A stretch of DNA of 64,000 nucleotides from assembly GCF_900104265.1 (NCBI RefSeq), contig NZ_FNJJ01000009.1, positions 124,001 through 188,000 of the forward strand. Direction: 5' to 3'. Position numbers and translations under genes: made by a program. Position 1 is the stretch's first letter. The number at the start of each line of letters is the position of its first letter. This stretch comes from Ectopseudomonas guguanensis (GTDB taxonomy: Bacteria; Pseudomonadota; Gammaproteobacteria; Pseudomonadales; Pseudomonadaceae). A model generated the notes under the pieces. It had not been told where the DNA came from. It was given only the letters and a program-made list of their open reading frames with translations, and searched no databases. Shown piece after piece: positions 22,802 to 30,329 of this stretch.

Positions 22802-23482
22802 TCAGGGGCGCAGGCTGACTTTCAGGCTGGCCTGCGACAGGTCGATATTGTGCAGACTCAGGTTGCCGAAGCTCTGGCCGGGCGGCGCGTCCTTGACGCG
22901 GATGTTGTCGAAGCGCAGCTCGCCGATGGAGCTGGGCAGGTTGACGTTGAACGAGCCGTCATGGTTCAGCGTCGAGCGCAGCTTGCCGGTGTCATAGCGC
23001 ACGTCGCGCAGGCTGGTTTCCGCGTCCAGGTTGTCCAGTACCGGCATCACCAGCTTGGCCAGCTGCTTGACCGTGCCCAGGCCGTCACCATTTTCCGCGC
23101 GCAGCAGCAGGCCCTGCAGGGCGTCATCCAGGCCCTGGGCGCTGACCGAACTCATTTCGCTGTCGCTGAGCGATTGCATGCCGTGCGGGGTTTCGTCCTG
23201 GCTGATGGTGCTGGGCGCCTGCAGCCGCTGAATATCGGCACTGGCCATCTGGAAGGGGGTCATCAGGGCCGCCACCAGGGTGGCGGCCAGACGCAGGTTG
23301 GTCTGCTTCTTCAGCGCCTTGCTCAGTTGCTTCTGGGTCAGCAGGCCCTGCTCGACCAGTACCTCGCCGAGGCGCTTCTTGCTGGTCAGCTGGGCCTTGA
23401 TGGCTGCGTCCAGTTGCGCGCCGGTAATCAGTCCCTTGTTGATCAGAATCTGGCCAAGCCGCGAATTTACATGTTGGGACAT
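22802..23482 (-). CDS. Exported protein with twin MshEN-like motifs
   Basis: A 226-residue protein of unusual layout. The first 60 residues hold two similar units, LGQILINKGLITGAQLDAAI and LGEVLVEQGLLTQKQLSKAL. These resemble the N-terminal domain of GspE/MshE secretion ATPases, which in some members binds c-di-GMP. A hydrophobic stretch follows (LRLAATLVAALMTPFQMASA), which looks like a signal or membrane segment, then a polar C-terminal part with LSDSEMSSVSAQGLDDALQG. The order would leave the MshEN-like part in the cytoplasm and the rest in the periplasm. I do not recognise a named family, and no ATPase domain is present. Confidence 0.75.
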   Translation of the reverse strand: MSQHVNSRLGQILINKGLITGAQLDAAIKAQLTSKKRLGEVLVEQGLLTQKQLSKALKKQTNLRLAATLVAALMTPFQMASADIQRLQAPSTISQDETPHGMQSLSDSEMSSVSAQGLDDALQGLLLRAENGDGLGTVKQLAKLVMPVLDNLDAETSLRDVRYDTGKLRSTLNHDGSFNVNLPSSIGELRFDNIRVKDAPPGQSFGNLSLHNIDLSQASLKVSLRP

Positions 23483-23573
23483 GAGGGTCTACCGGTGGGG
23501 TGATGGCATGATGAAATCATCTGCCTGTGGCTGGTCGCTGTCACCCAACCAAAGGCAGGGTTTTTCCAGGGTG

Positions 23574-23625
23574 CCGACTTGTGAGTCGGGGTGTTTTTTG
23601 CACAGCCCTGGCGGGGCTGTTTCTT
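23574..23625 (+). terminator. Two successive terminator-like hairpins upstream of xerD
   Basis: CCGACT-TGTG-AGTCGG followed by GGTGTTTTTT, then CAGCCC-TGGCG-GGGCTG followed by TTTCTT. Both have the + strand T-tail of a Rho-independent terminator, yet no + strand gene ends here; the upstream gene is on the other strand and starts at 23482. They may end a small RNA or attenuate the xerD leader. Confidence 0.5.
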
Positions 23626-23716
23626 CCATTCCCACATCGACGAGGCCAAGCGCTGTGCTGGTGTGTCGGTGGCGGGCTGTGGAACACTTGCCGCTCGTGC
23701 TACCGAAGGTCAATCG

Positions 23717-24613
23717 ATGTCCACCCTGACTCATCCCCTTATCGAACGCTTTCTCGAGGCGTTGTGGCTGGAAAAGGGGCTCTCAGCTCACACACAGGCG
23801 GCCTACCGCAGCGATCTGGAACACTTCAATGCCTGGCTCGATGCGCGTGGCCTGGCGCTGCAGCACATCGGCCGCGATGCCATTCTCGATCACCTGGCCT
23901 GGCGCCTCGAGCAAGGTTATCAGGCGCGCTCCACGGCGCGCTTTCTTTCCGGCCTGCGGGGCTTCTACCGTTTCCTGCTGCGTGAACTGCTGATTGGCGA
24001 AGACCCGACCTTGCAGGTCGAGCTGCCGCAGATCGGTCGCCCGTTGCCCAAGTCGTTGTCCGAAGCGGATGTCGAGGCGCTGTTGCAGGCGCCGGATCTG
24101 GACGACCCCATCGGTCTGCGTGATCGCGCCATGCTGGAGGTGCTCTACGCCTGCGGGTTGCGTGTCAGCGAACTGGTCGGTCTGACGCTGGAGCAGGTCA
24201 ACCTGCGCCAGGGCGTGCTGCGAGTGTTCGGCAAGGGCAGCAAGGAGCGTCTGGTGCCCCTGGGTGAGGAGGCCATCGCCTGGATCGAGCGTTACAGTCG
24301 CGAGGCGCGCCCGTTGTTGCTCGGCGGCAAACCCAGCGATGTGCTGTTTCCCAGTCTGCGTGGCGAGCAGATGACCCGCCAGACCTTCTGGCATCGCATC
24401 AAGCATCAGGCGAAAGTGGCCGGCATCAGCAAGTCCCTGTCGCCGCACACCCTGCGTCACGCCTTCGCCACCCATCTGCTCAACCATGGCGCCGATCTGC
24501 GCGTGGTGCAGATGCTGCTGGGCCACAGCGACCTGTCCACCACACAGATCTACACCCATATCGCTCGAGCCAGGTTGCAGGAGCTGCATGCCAGGCACCA
24601 TCCGCGCGGCTGA
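23717..24613 (+). CDS. xerD: Tyrosine recombinase XerD
   Basis: XerD acts with XerC at dif to resolve chromosome dimers at FtsK-active septa. The 298-residue protein has the N-terminal SAM-like domain (LEKGLSAHTQAAYRSDLEHF) and the C-terminal catalytic domain with Arg in ACGLRVSEL, Lys in VFGKGSKERLVPLG, His-x-x-Arg in SPHTLRHAFATHLL, His in LLGHSDLSTTQ and the Tyr nucleophile in IYTHIA. The ATG at 23717 gives the usual N-terminus. It is followed by dsbC, the order usual in gammaproteobacteria. Confidence 0.97.
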   Translation: MSTLTHPLIERFLEALWLEKGLSAHTQAAYRSDLEHFNAWLDARGLALQHIGRDAILDHLAWRLEQGYQARSTARFLSGLRGFYRFLLRELLIGEDPTLQVELPQIGRPLPKSLSEADVEALLQAPDLDDPIGLRDRAMLEVLYACGLRVSELVGLTLEQVNLRQGVLRVFGKGSKERLVPLGEEAIAWIERYSREARPLLLGGKPSDVLFPSLRGEQMTRQTFWHRIKHQAKVAGISKSLSPHTLRHAFATHLLNHGADLRVVQMLLGHSDLSTTQIYTHIARARLQELHARHHPRG

Positions 24614-24704
24614 CTGCGCCGTCCGGTCGCCCGCCGGCTGCCTGGTGGCCATCTGTGATAGGCTGTAGCGATTTTCACTGGTCCGTCGTTCGACAGGAGT
24701 GTTC

Positions 24705-25433
24705 ATGTCCCTGACCCGTATTTCCTTTGCCCTGGCGCTCGCGCTGGGCAGCAGCGTCACGCTGGCTGCCGACCCTGACCAGGCCATTCGCCAGTCGCTG
24801 AAGTCGCTCGACGCCAATCTGCCGATCGAGGCCATCGCCGAGAGCCCGCTGGCCGGTATCTATCAGGTGCAACTGGAAGGTGGTCGCCAGCTCTACACCA
24901 GCGCCGATGGTCAGTTCCTGCTGCAGGGCTACCTGTTCCAGGTCAAGGACGGCAAGGCCGTCAACCTCACCGAGATCGAAGAAAGCCGCGCGGTGGCCAA
25001 GCAGATCAATGCCATTCCGGCCAAGGAAATGGTGGTGTTCGCGCCCAAGGCGCCGAAGACCCATATCACCGTGTTCACCGACACCGACTGTGGCTATTGC
25101 CAGAAGCTGCACAGCGAAGTGCCCGAGCTCAACCGTCTGGGCGTGGAAGTGCGTTATGTCGCCTTCCCGCGCCAGGGGCTGAACAGCCCAGCAGCCAAGG
25201 AGCTGGTCAACGTCTGGTGCGCCAAGGATCAGCAGGAGGCCATGAACCGCGCCAAGACCCGCCAGAGCGTGGCCGATGCGACCTGTGACAATCCGGTGGC
25301 CAAGCAGTACCAGCTCGGTCAGATGATCGGGGTTAACGGCACGCCGGCCATCGTCCTTGCCAACGGCAAGATGATTCCGGGCTATCAGCCGGCGCCGCAG
25401 CTGGCCAGGATTGCTTTGGAGTCGAACGACTGA
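24705..25433 (+). CDS. dsbC: Thiol:disulfide interchange protein DsbC
   Basis: DsbC is the dimeric periplasmic disulfide isomerase kept reduced by DsbD. The 242-residue protein has a signal peptide (ISFALALALGSSVTLAA), an N-terminal dimerisation domain, and a thioredoxin-fold domain with the active site C129-GY-C132 in FTDTDCGYCQKLH and the cis-Pro region in GVNGTPAIVLANG. CAGGAG lies five bases before the ATG. A second cysteine pair (VWCAK and ATCDN) matches the structural disulfide of DsbC. Confidence 0.97.
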   Translation: MSLTRISFALALALGSSVTLAADPDQAIRQSLKSLDANLPIEAIAESPLAGIYQVQLEGGRQLYTSADGQFLLQGYLFQVKDGKAVNLTEIEESRAVAKQINAIPAKEMVVFAPKAPKTHITVFTDTDCGYCQKLHSEVPELNRLGVEVRYVAFPRQGLNSPAAKELVNVWCAKDQQEAMNRAKTRQSVADATCDNPVAKQYQLGQMIGVNGTPAIVLANGKMIPGYQPAPQLARIALESND

Positions 25434-25453
25434 GTGTGGATTGACTAACAAAC

Positions 25454-25479
25454 AGCCGCTTCGTAAGGTGCGGCTCTTT
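25454..25479 (+). terminator. Possible terminator between dsbC and hom
   Basis: AGCCGC and GCGGCT pair across a ten-base loop and are followed by CTTTAT. The stem is short and the T-tract weak, so partial read-through into hom is possible. Confidence 0.4.
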
Positions 25480-25535
25480 ATCCGCGGCCGGGGCATGCTC
25501 CGGCCGTTTCGTGCAGTGCTGATGGGGAATTGAGT

Positions 25536-26840
25536 GTGAAGCCGGTCAAAGTGGGCATCTGTGGATTGGGCACCGTCGGTGGCGGTACGTTGAATGTACT
25601 CAAGCGCAATGCCGAGGAGATTACTCGGCGCGCCGGTCGTGGCATCGAGATTGCCCAGATCGCCATTCGTTCGCCCAAGCCGCAGTACGACACCACCGGC
25701 ATTGCCATGACCAGCGATGTGTTCGAGCTGGTCAACAACCCCGAGATCGACATCGTCATCGAGCTGATCGGCGGCTACAGCCTGGCCAAGGATCTGGTGC
25801 TCCAGGCCATCGACAACGGCAAGCACGTGGTTACCGCGAACAAGGCGCTGATCGCCGTGCACGGTAACGAGATTTTCGCCAAGGCGCGCGAGAAGGGCGT
25901 GATCGTCGCCTTCGAGGCTGCCGTGGCTGGTGGTATCCCGGTGATCAAGGCGATTCGCGAGGGCCTGGCGGCCAACCGCATCAACTGGCTGGCCGGCATC
26001 ATCAACGGCACCGGCAACTTCATCCTCACCGAGATGCGCGAGAAGGGCCGTGCCTTCGAGGATGTGCTCAAGGAGGCGCAGGCGCTGGGTTATGCCGAGG
26101 CCGATCCGACCTTCGACGTCGAGGGCATCGATGCCGCGCACAAGCTGACCATCCTCGCCTCCATCGCCTTCGGCATTCCGCTGCAGTTCGACAAGGCCTA
26201 CACCGAGGGCATCACCCGCCTGACCACGGCTGACGTGAACTACGCCGAGGCGCTGGGCTACCGCATCAAGCACCTGGGCGTCGCTCGCCGCACCGAGAAG
26301 GGCATCGAGCTGCGCGTGCACCCGACGCTGATCCCGGCCGATCGCCTGATCGCCAACGTCAACGGCGTGATGAATGCGGTCATGGTCAATGGCGATGCCG
26401 TGGGCAGCACCCTGTACTACGGCGCCGGCGCCGGCATGGAGCCGACCGCATCGGCGGTGGTGGCCGACCTGGTGGACGTGGTGCGTGCACTGACCACCGA
26501 CCCGACCAATCGCGTGCCGCACTTGGCCTTCCAGCCGGACTCGCTGTCCGACCACCCGATCCTGCCCATCGAGGCGTGCGAAAGCGCCTATTACCTGCGC
26601 ATCCAGGCCAAGGATCATCCGGGCGTGCTGGCGCAGGTGGCGAGCATCCTGTCCGAGCGCGGCATCAACATCGAGTCGATCATGCAGAAGGAAGCCGAGG
26701 AGCAGGACGGCCTGGTACCGATGATCCTCGTCACCCATCGTGTGGTCGAGGCGCGTATCATCGAGGCCATCGCCGCCATGGAAGCGCTGGATGGCGTGAC
26801 CTCGCCGGTCATGCGTCTGCGCGTCGAACAGCTCAATTAA
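25536..26840 (+). CDS. hom: Homoserine dehydrogenase
   Basis: Hom reduces aspartate semialdehyde to homoserine with NAD(P)H, the branch point to threonine and methionine. The 434-residue protein has the Rossmann domain (VGICGLGTVGGGTLNVL), the catalytic domain (FEAAVAGGIPVIKAIREGL, NGTGNFILTEM, YAEADPTFDVEGIDAAHK) and a C-terminal ACT domain for feedback by threonine (AKDHPGVLAQVASILSERGI). The GTG at 25536, eight bases after GGGG, gives the expected length; an in-frame TTG at 25530 is less likely. thrC follows and is probably cotranscribed. Confidence 0.96.
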   Translation: MKPVKVGICGLGTVGGGTLNVLKRNAEEITRRAGRGIEIAQIAIRSPKPQYDTTGIAMTSDVFELVNNPEIDIVIELIGGYSLAKDLVLQAIDNGKHVVTANKALIAVHGNEIFAKAREKGVIVAFEAAVAGGIPVIKAIREGLAANRINWLAGIINGTGNFILTEMREKGRAFEDVLKEAQALGYAEADPTFDVEGIDAAHKLTILASIAFGIPLQFDKAYTEGITRLTTADVNYAEALGYRIKHLGVARRTEKGIELRVHPTLIPADRLIANVNGVMNAVMVNGDAVGSTLYYGAGAGMEPTASAVVADLVDVVRALTTDPTNRVPHLAFQPDSLSDHPILPIEACESAYYLRIQAKDHPGVLAQVASILSERGINIESIMQKEAEEQDGLVPMILVTHRVVEARIIEAIAAMEALDGVTSPVMRLRVEQLN

Positions 26841-26845
26841 CTCGG

Positions 26846-26912
26846 GCAGCAGGCTGCAGGCTACAGGCCGCAGGCGAACTTGCCTGAAGCCTTAGGCCTG
26901 GAGCCTGAAGCC
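26846..26912. repeat. GCAGGCTGCAGG / CCTGAAGCC-type repeat in the hom-thrC gap
   Basis: GCAGCAGGCTGCAGGCTACA and GCCGCAGGCG are followed by GCCTGAAGCCTTAGGCCTGG and AGCCTGAAGCC. The last part contains the same CCTGAAG unit as the array before tadA. Immediately after it a short hairpin (AAAACC-GAA-GGTTTT, 26913-26927) overlaps the GAAGG ribosome-binding site of thrC. Confidence 0.7.
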
Positions 26913-26932
26913 AAAACCGAAGGTTTTGAACA

Positions 26933-28342
26933 ATGCGCTATATCAGTACCCGCGGCCAGGCGCCGGCCCTGAATTTCGAAGACGTGCTGCTGGCTGGCCT
27001 GGCCAGCGACGGCGGCCTCTACGTGCCGGAGAATCTGCCGCGCTTCACCGTCGAGGAGATCGCTTCCTGGGCTGGTTTGCCGTATCACGAGCTGGCCTTC
27101 CGGGTGATGCGCCCGTTCGTTGCCGGCTCCATCGCTGACGCCGACTTCAAGAAGATTCTCGAGGAAACCTACGGTGTGTTCGCCCACAACGCCGTGGCGC
27201 CGCTGCGTCAGCTCAACGGCAACGAATGGGTGTTGGAGCTGTTCCACGGCCCGACCCTGGCGTTCAAGGACTTCGCTCTGCAACTGCTCGGCCGTCTGCT
27301 CGACCATGTGCTGGCCAAGCGCGGCGAGCGCGTGGTGATCATGGGCGCCACCAGCGGCGATACCGGTTCGGCGGCCATCGAAGGCTGCAAGGCCTGCGAC
27401 AACGTCGACATCTTCATCATGCACCCGCACAACCGCGTGTCCGAGGTGCAGCGCCGGCAGATGACCACCATCCTCGGCGACAACATCCACAACATCGCCA
27501 TCGAAGGCAACTTCGACGATTGCCAGGAGATGGTCAAGGCCAGCTTCGCCGACCAGGGCTTCCTCAAGGGCACCCGCCTGGTGGCGGTCAACTCGATCAA
27601 CTGGGCGCGAATCATGGCCCAGATCGTCTACTACTTCCATGCGGCGCTGCAGCTCGGTGCGCCGGCGCGTTCCATCGCCTTCTCGGTGCCGACCGGCAAC
27701 TTCGGTGACATCTTCGCCGGCTACCTGGCGCGCAACATGGGCCTGCCGGTCAGCCAGCTGATCGTCGCCACCAACCGCAACGACATCCTGCACCGCTTCA
27801 TGAGCGGCAATCAGTACGTCAAGGAAACCCTGCACCCGACCCTGTCGCCGTCGATGGACATCATGGTGTCGTCCAACTTCGAGCGCCTGCTGTTCGACCT
27901 GCATGGCCGCAATGGCGCTGCCATCGCCAGCCTGATGGACAGCTTCAAGCAGGGCGGCGGTTTCAGTGTCGAGGAAGACCGCTGGACCGAGGCGCGCAAG
28001 CTGTTCGATTCGCTGGCGGTGAACGACGAACAGACCTGCGAGACCATCACCGAGGTGTATCAGGAGTGCGGCGAGCTGCTCGACCCGCACACCGCCATCG
28101 GCGTGCGCGCCGCGCGTGAATGCCGCCGCAGCCTGGCCACGCCCATGGTGGTGCTGGGCACTGCGCACCCGGTCAAGTTCCCCGAGGCGGTGGAGAAGGC
28201 GGGTATCGACGCGGCTCCGGCCTTGCCGGCGCACCTGGCTGACCTGTTCCAGCGCGAGGAGCGCTGCACGGTGCTGACCAACGACCTGAAAGCCGTGCAG
28301 CAGTTCGTCGCCGCTCACGGCAACCGCGGCAAGCCGCTCTGA
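26933..28342 (+). CDS. thrC: Threonine synthase
   Basis: ThrC converts O-phosphohomoserine to threonine using PLP. The 469-residue protein belongs to the long bacterial class. Motifs are MRYISTRGQAPALNFEDVLL at the N-terminus, the PLP lysine in GPTLAFKDFALQ, and MGATSGDTGSAAIEG. It follows hom after a repeat-containing gap and is closed by a strong terminator. Confidence 0.97.
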   Translation: MRYISTRGQAPALNFEDVLLAGLASDGGLYVPENLPRFTVEEIASWAGLPYHELAFRVMRPFVAGSIADADFKKILEETYGVFAHNAVAPLRQLNGNEWVLELFHGPTLAFKDFALQLLGRLLDHVLAKRGERVVIMGATSGDTGSAAIEGCKACDNVDIFIMHPHNRVSEVQRRQMTTILGDNIHNIAIEGNFDDCQEMVKASFADQGFLKGTRLVAVNSINWARIMAQIVYYFHAALQLGAPARSIAFSVPTGNFGDIFAGYLARNMGLPVSQLIVATNRNDILHRFMSGNQYVKETLHPTLSPSMDIMVSSNFERLLFDLHGRNGAAIASLMDSFKQGGGFSVEEDRWTEARKLFDSLAVNDEQTCETITEVYQECGELLDPHTAIGVRAARECRRSLATPMVVLGTAHPVKFPEAVEKAGIDAAPALPAHLADLFQREERCTVLTNDLKAVQQFVAAHGNRGKPL

Positions 28343-28359
28343 GGTTTGAGCTCCGATGA

Positions 28360-28390
28360 AAACCGGCGCCCAAGTGGCGCCGGTTTCGTT
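28360..28390 (+). terminator. Terminator of hom-thrC
   Basis: AAACCGGCGCC and GGCGCCGGTTT pair across CAAGT and are followed by CGTTT. The stem has eleven pairs and begins 17 bases after the thrC stop. It can also serve the convergent gene at 28401, because the stem is symmetrical and has As on the left. Confidence 0.85.
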
Positions 28391-28400
28391 TGTGGCGGTC

Positions 28401-28652
28401 TCAGAGGGCGAAGATCATTGCCAGTAGCGCCATCAGGATAATCAGGATCAGCCAGATCATCGCGTTCAGGCGGCTGGCACGGACCACCCCTGCGCCGCGC
28501 AGGTGAACCGGTGGATCGTTCTCCAGGTACTGATCGATGCGGCGTTCGGCCTCCTGCTGGTCTGCTGCCAGATACTCGCTCAGCAGGTCGATGGCGGCCT
28601 GGCGTTGACCTGCATGCAGCAGCTGGCGTACCGCGGGCGGAAGTTCGTTCAT
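28401..28652 (-). CDS. Small tail-anchored protein
   Basis: An 83-residue protein starting MNELPPAVRQLLHAGQRQ, with an alpha-helical cytoplasmic part (AAIDLLSEYLAADQQEAERR) and a C-terminal transmembrane helix (AMIWLILIILMALLAMIFAL) that ends at the C-terminus. It is therefore a tail-anchored inner-membrane protein. Longer in-frame starts run through the promoter region of the divergent stress operon and were rejected. The 286 bp between its start and the start at 28939 hold the twin operator described below. A role connected with the island is possible but unproven. Confidence 0.7.
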   Translation of the reverse strand: MNELPPAVRQLLHAGQRQAAIDLLSEYLAADQQEAERRIDQYLENDPPVHLRGAGVVRASRLNAMIWLILIILMALLAMIFAL

Positions 28653-28888
28653 GGCGCTGCCTGTTTCTCGGGTTGGCGGGTTCGGGGTCATAACTGCGAC
28701 CCGGTTGGCGCTTTTTTTCGTGCGCAACGCAGATGACTGCGGTTTAATTCGACACCTCGCGAATGGAAGCGTTTTGCTCGAATCATGGATGAGTCTGGTT
28801 CTGCCTTTCTCCTTCCCTCCCTCTGTTCTTCGGCCGGTACGCCGAGGATGACTCCTGCGTGCTGATCTGACGAACGGCATCACATTTG

Positions 28889-28920
28889 TTACATGTAATC
28901 ACTTTACGGCTTACATGTAA
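28889..28920. promoter_or_regulatory. Twin palindromic operator upstream of the PspA island
   Basis: TTACATGTAA is a perfect ten-base palindrome that occurs at 28889-28898 and again at 28911-28920, so the centres are exactly 22 bases (two helical turns) apart. The pair lies 19 bases before the first gene of the island, and a candidate -10 (TAGTCT, 28927-28932) follows directly. Two same-face dyads at a promoter are the usual site of a cooperatively binding dimeric regulator. Confidence 0.75.
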
Positions 28921-28938
28921 GGGTCTAGTCTGCGATTC

Positions 28939-29559
28939 ATGGACAGCAAATCATCAGCTCATTACCAGCGTCTTTATCGTCAGCGCCTGCGCGAGCAAGG
29001 GCTGGTGAAGAAGGAAGTCTGGATCTTGCCCGAGCATGCGCCGCTTCTGGTCGCGTTCGAGCGCAAACTGCGCCAGCCACAGTCACTGCTGGCTTCGATG
29101 GAGAAGGAGGAGGGTATGAACATGCCTCAAGTTTGGACCGCCCAGGCGCTGTTCGACGCGCTGGCGGCAACGGAGCTGTTCCAAAGCGGTCAGGCTGGCA
29201 TCGAGCTGATTCAAGGCGCCGACGCCAGCCTGCACATCACCATGCGCGAATATGGCGACCTGCCGTTGTTCGTCGCCGTGTTCGGCGAGCAGATCATCGT
29301 CGAGGCGTTGCTCTGGCCGGCCAGCGACGTGCGCGATGCGGCTGCCTTCAACGAAGAAGTGCTGCGCACCCACAAGCTGTTCCCGCTGTCGTCCATCGGC
29401 CTGGAGAAGACGGTCGACGGTCGTGATTGCTACACCATGTTCGGTGCGCTGAGTTCCTACTCGAGCCTGTCCGACGTGGTGTTCGAGATCGAGCTGCTGG
29501 CGGACAACGTGATCAAGGCCACCGAAGCCTACGAAGGCTTTCTCAAGACCGGCGCCTGA
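28939..29559 (+). CDS. YjfI-like DUF2170 protein with putative RHH N-terminus
   Basis: A 206-residue protein in two parts. The C-terminal 140 residues (from WTAQALFDALAATELF to EAYEGFLKTG) match DUF2170/YjfI, which in E. coli lies beside a PspA homologue. The N-terminal 50 residues (HYQRLYRQRLREQGLVKKEV, then WILPEHAPLLVAFERKLR) have the (R)xRLRxxGLxxxxVWxP pattern of MazE-like or ribbon-helix-helix DNA-binding domains. I infer that it regulates its own operon through the twin TTACATGTAA site. The start lacks a clear ribosome-binding site, and an internal ATG at 29116 would give a DUF2170-only product. First gene of an eight-gene run. Confidence 0.8.
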   Translation: MDSKSSAHYQRLYRQRLREQGLVKKEVWILPEHAPLLVAFERKLRQPQSLLASMEKEEGMNMPQVWTAQALFDALAATELFQSGQAGIELIQGADASLHITMREYGDLPLFVAVFGEQIIVEALLWPASDVRDAAAFNEEVLRTHKLFPLSSIGLEKTVDGRDCYTMFGALSSYSSLSDVVFEIELLADNVIKATEAYEGFLKTGA

Positions 29560-29573
29560 GAGGAGAGAAGACG

Positions 29574-30269
29574 ATGAATGTCTGGAGCAAATTGCTGACG
29601 GCGCTGCGTGGCGGTGCCAATGAAATGGGCGAGGCGGTGGTCGACAGCCAGGCGCTGCGCATCCTCGATCAGGAAATCCGCGACGCCGACACCGAACTGC
29701 GCAAGTCCAAGGAAGCGCTGGCCGAGATCATGGCCAAGCACAAGCTGGCCAGCGACAAGGTAAGCAAGAGCGCGGCGAGCATCGCCGAGTACGAGCAGTA
29801 CGCGCTCAAGGCGCTGGAAGCTGGCAACGAGACCCTGGCCAAGGAAGTCGCCGAGAAGATCGCCAATCTGGAAATCGAACAGGCCAGCGAGCGCGAGCAG
29901 GCCGATGGCTTCGCCGCCAGCGTGGCGCAACTGCGCAAGGCCGTGACCCAGGCCGAGGGCAACATCAAGCGCCTCAAGCAGCAAGTGGACACGGTCAAGG
30001 CTACCGAAAGCGTGCAGAAGGCGCAGATGGCCGTGGCCCAGCGTTACGGCGGCTCGCAGGCCAAGCTGCAGACCGCGGTCGAGTCGCTCGAGCGCATCAA
30101 GCAGAAGCAGGCCGAGCGCGCGGCGAAGATGGAGGCCTCGGCCGAACTGGCCGCCACCAGCGCGCCGGATGATTCGCTGGAAGCCAAGCTGCGCGAGGCC
30201 GGCATCAAGGCCGACAGCGCCAGTGCCGACAGCGTACTGGCCAGGCTGAAGGACAAGGCCAAGTCCTGA
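29574..30269 (+). CDS. pspA: PspA/IM30 family protein
   Basis: PspA-type proteins form rods and rings on stressed inner membranes and help to keep the proton motive force. The 231-residue protein has an N-terminal amphipathic helix (MNVWSKLLTALRGGANEMGE) and a long coiled coil (about residues 25-200, for example EIRDADTELRKSKEALAEIM), typical of the family; it is most like the YjfJ branch because of its neighbour. AGGAGAG precedes the ATG. It starts 14 bases after the DUF2170 gene. No pspF, pspB or pspC is nearby, so regulation differs from the classic Psp system. Confidence 0.9.
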   Translation: MNVWSKLLTALRGGANEMGEAVVDSQALRILDQEIRDADTELRKSKEALAEIMAKHKLASDKVSKSAASIAEYEQYALKALEAGNETLAKEVAEKIANLEIEQASEREQADGFAASVAQLRKAVTQAEGNIKRLKQQVDTVKATESVQKAQMAVAQRYGGSQAKLQTAVESLERIKQKQAERAAKMEASAELAATSAPDDSLEAKLREAGIKADSASADSVLARLKDKAKS

Positions 30270-30283
30270 ACGATGCGTAGATA

Positions 30284-30308
30284 ACGGGGCGCTGGCGCCC
30301 CGTTTCCC
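30284..30308 (+). terminator. Intra-operon hairpin after pspA
   Basis: ACGGGGCGC and GCGCCCCGT form a nine-pair GC-rich stem with a two-base loop, followed by only TTCCC. It is likely a partial terminator or an mRNA-stabilising 3' end, which would give more DUF2170-PspA message than downstream message. Confidence 0.55.
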
Positions 30309-30329
30309 TAACCCAGGGAAAAGGAAAAA

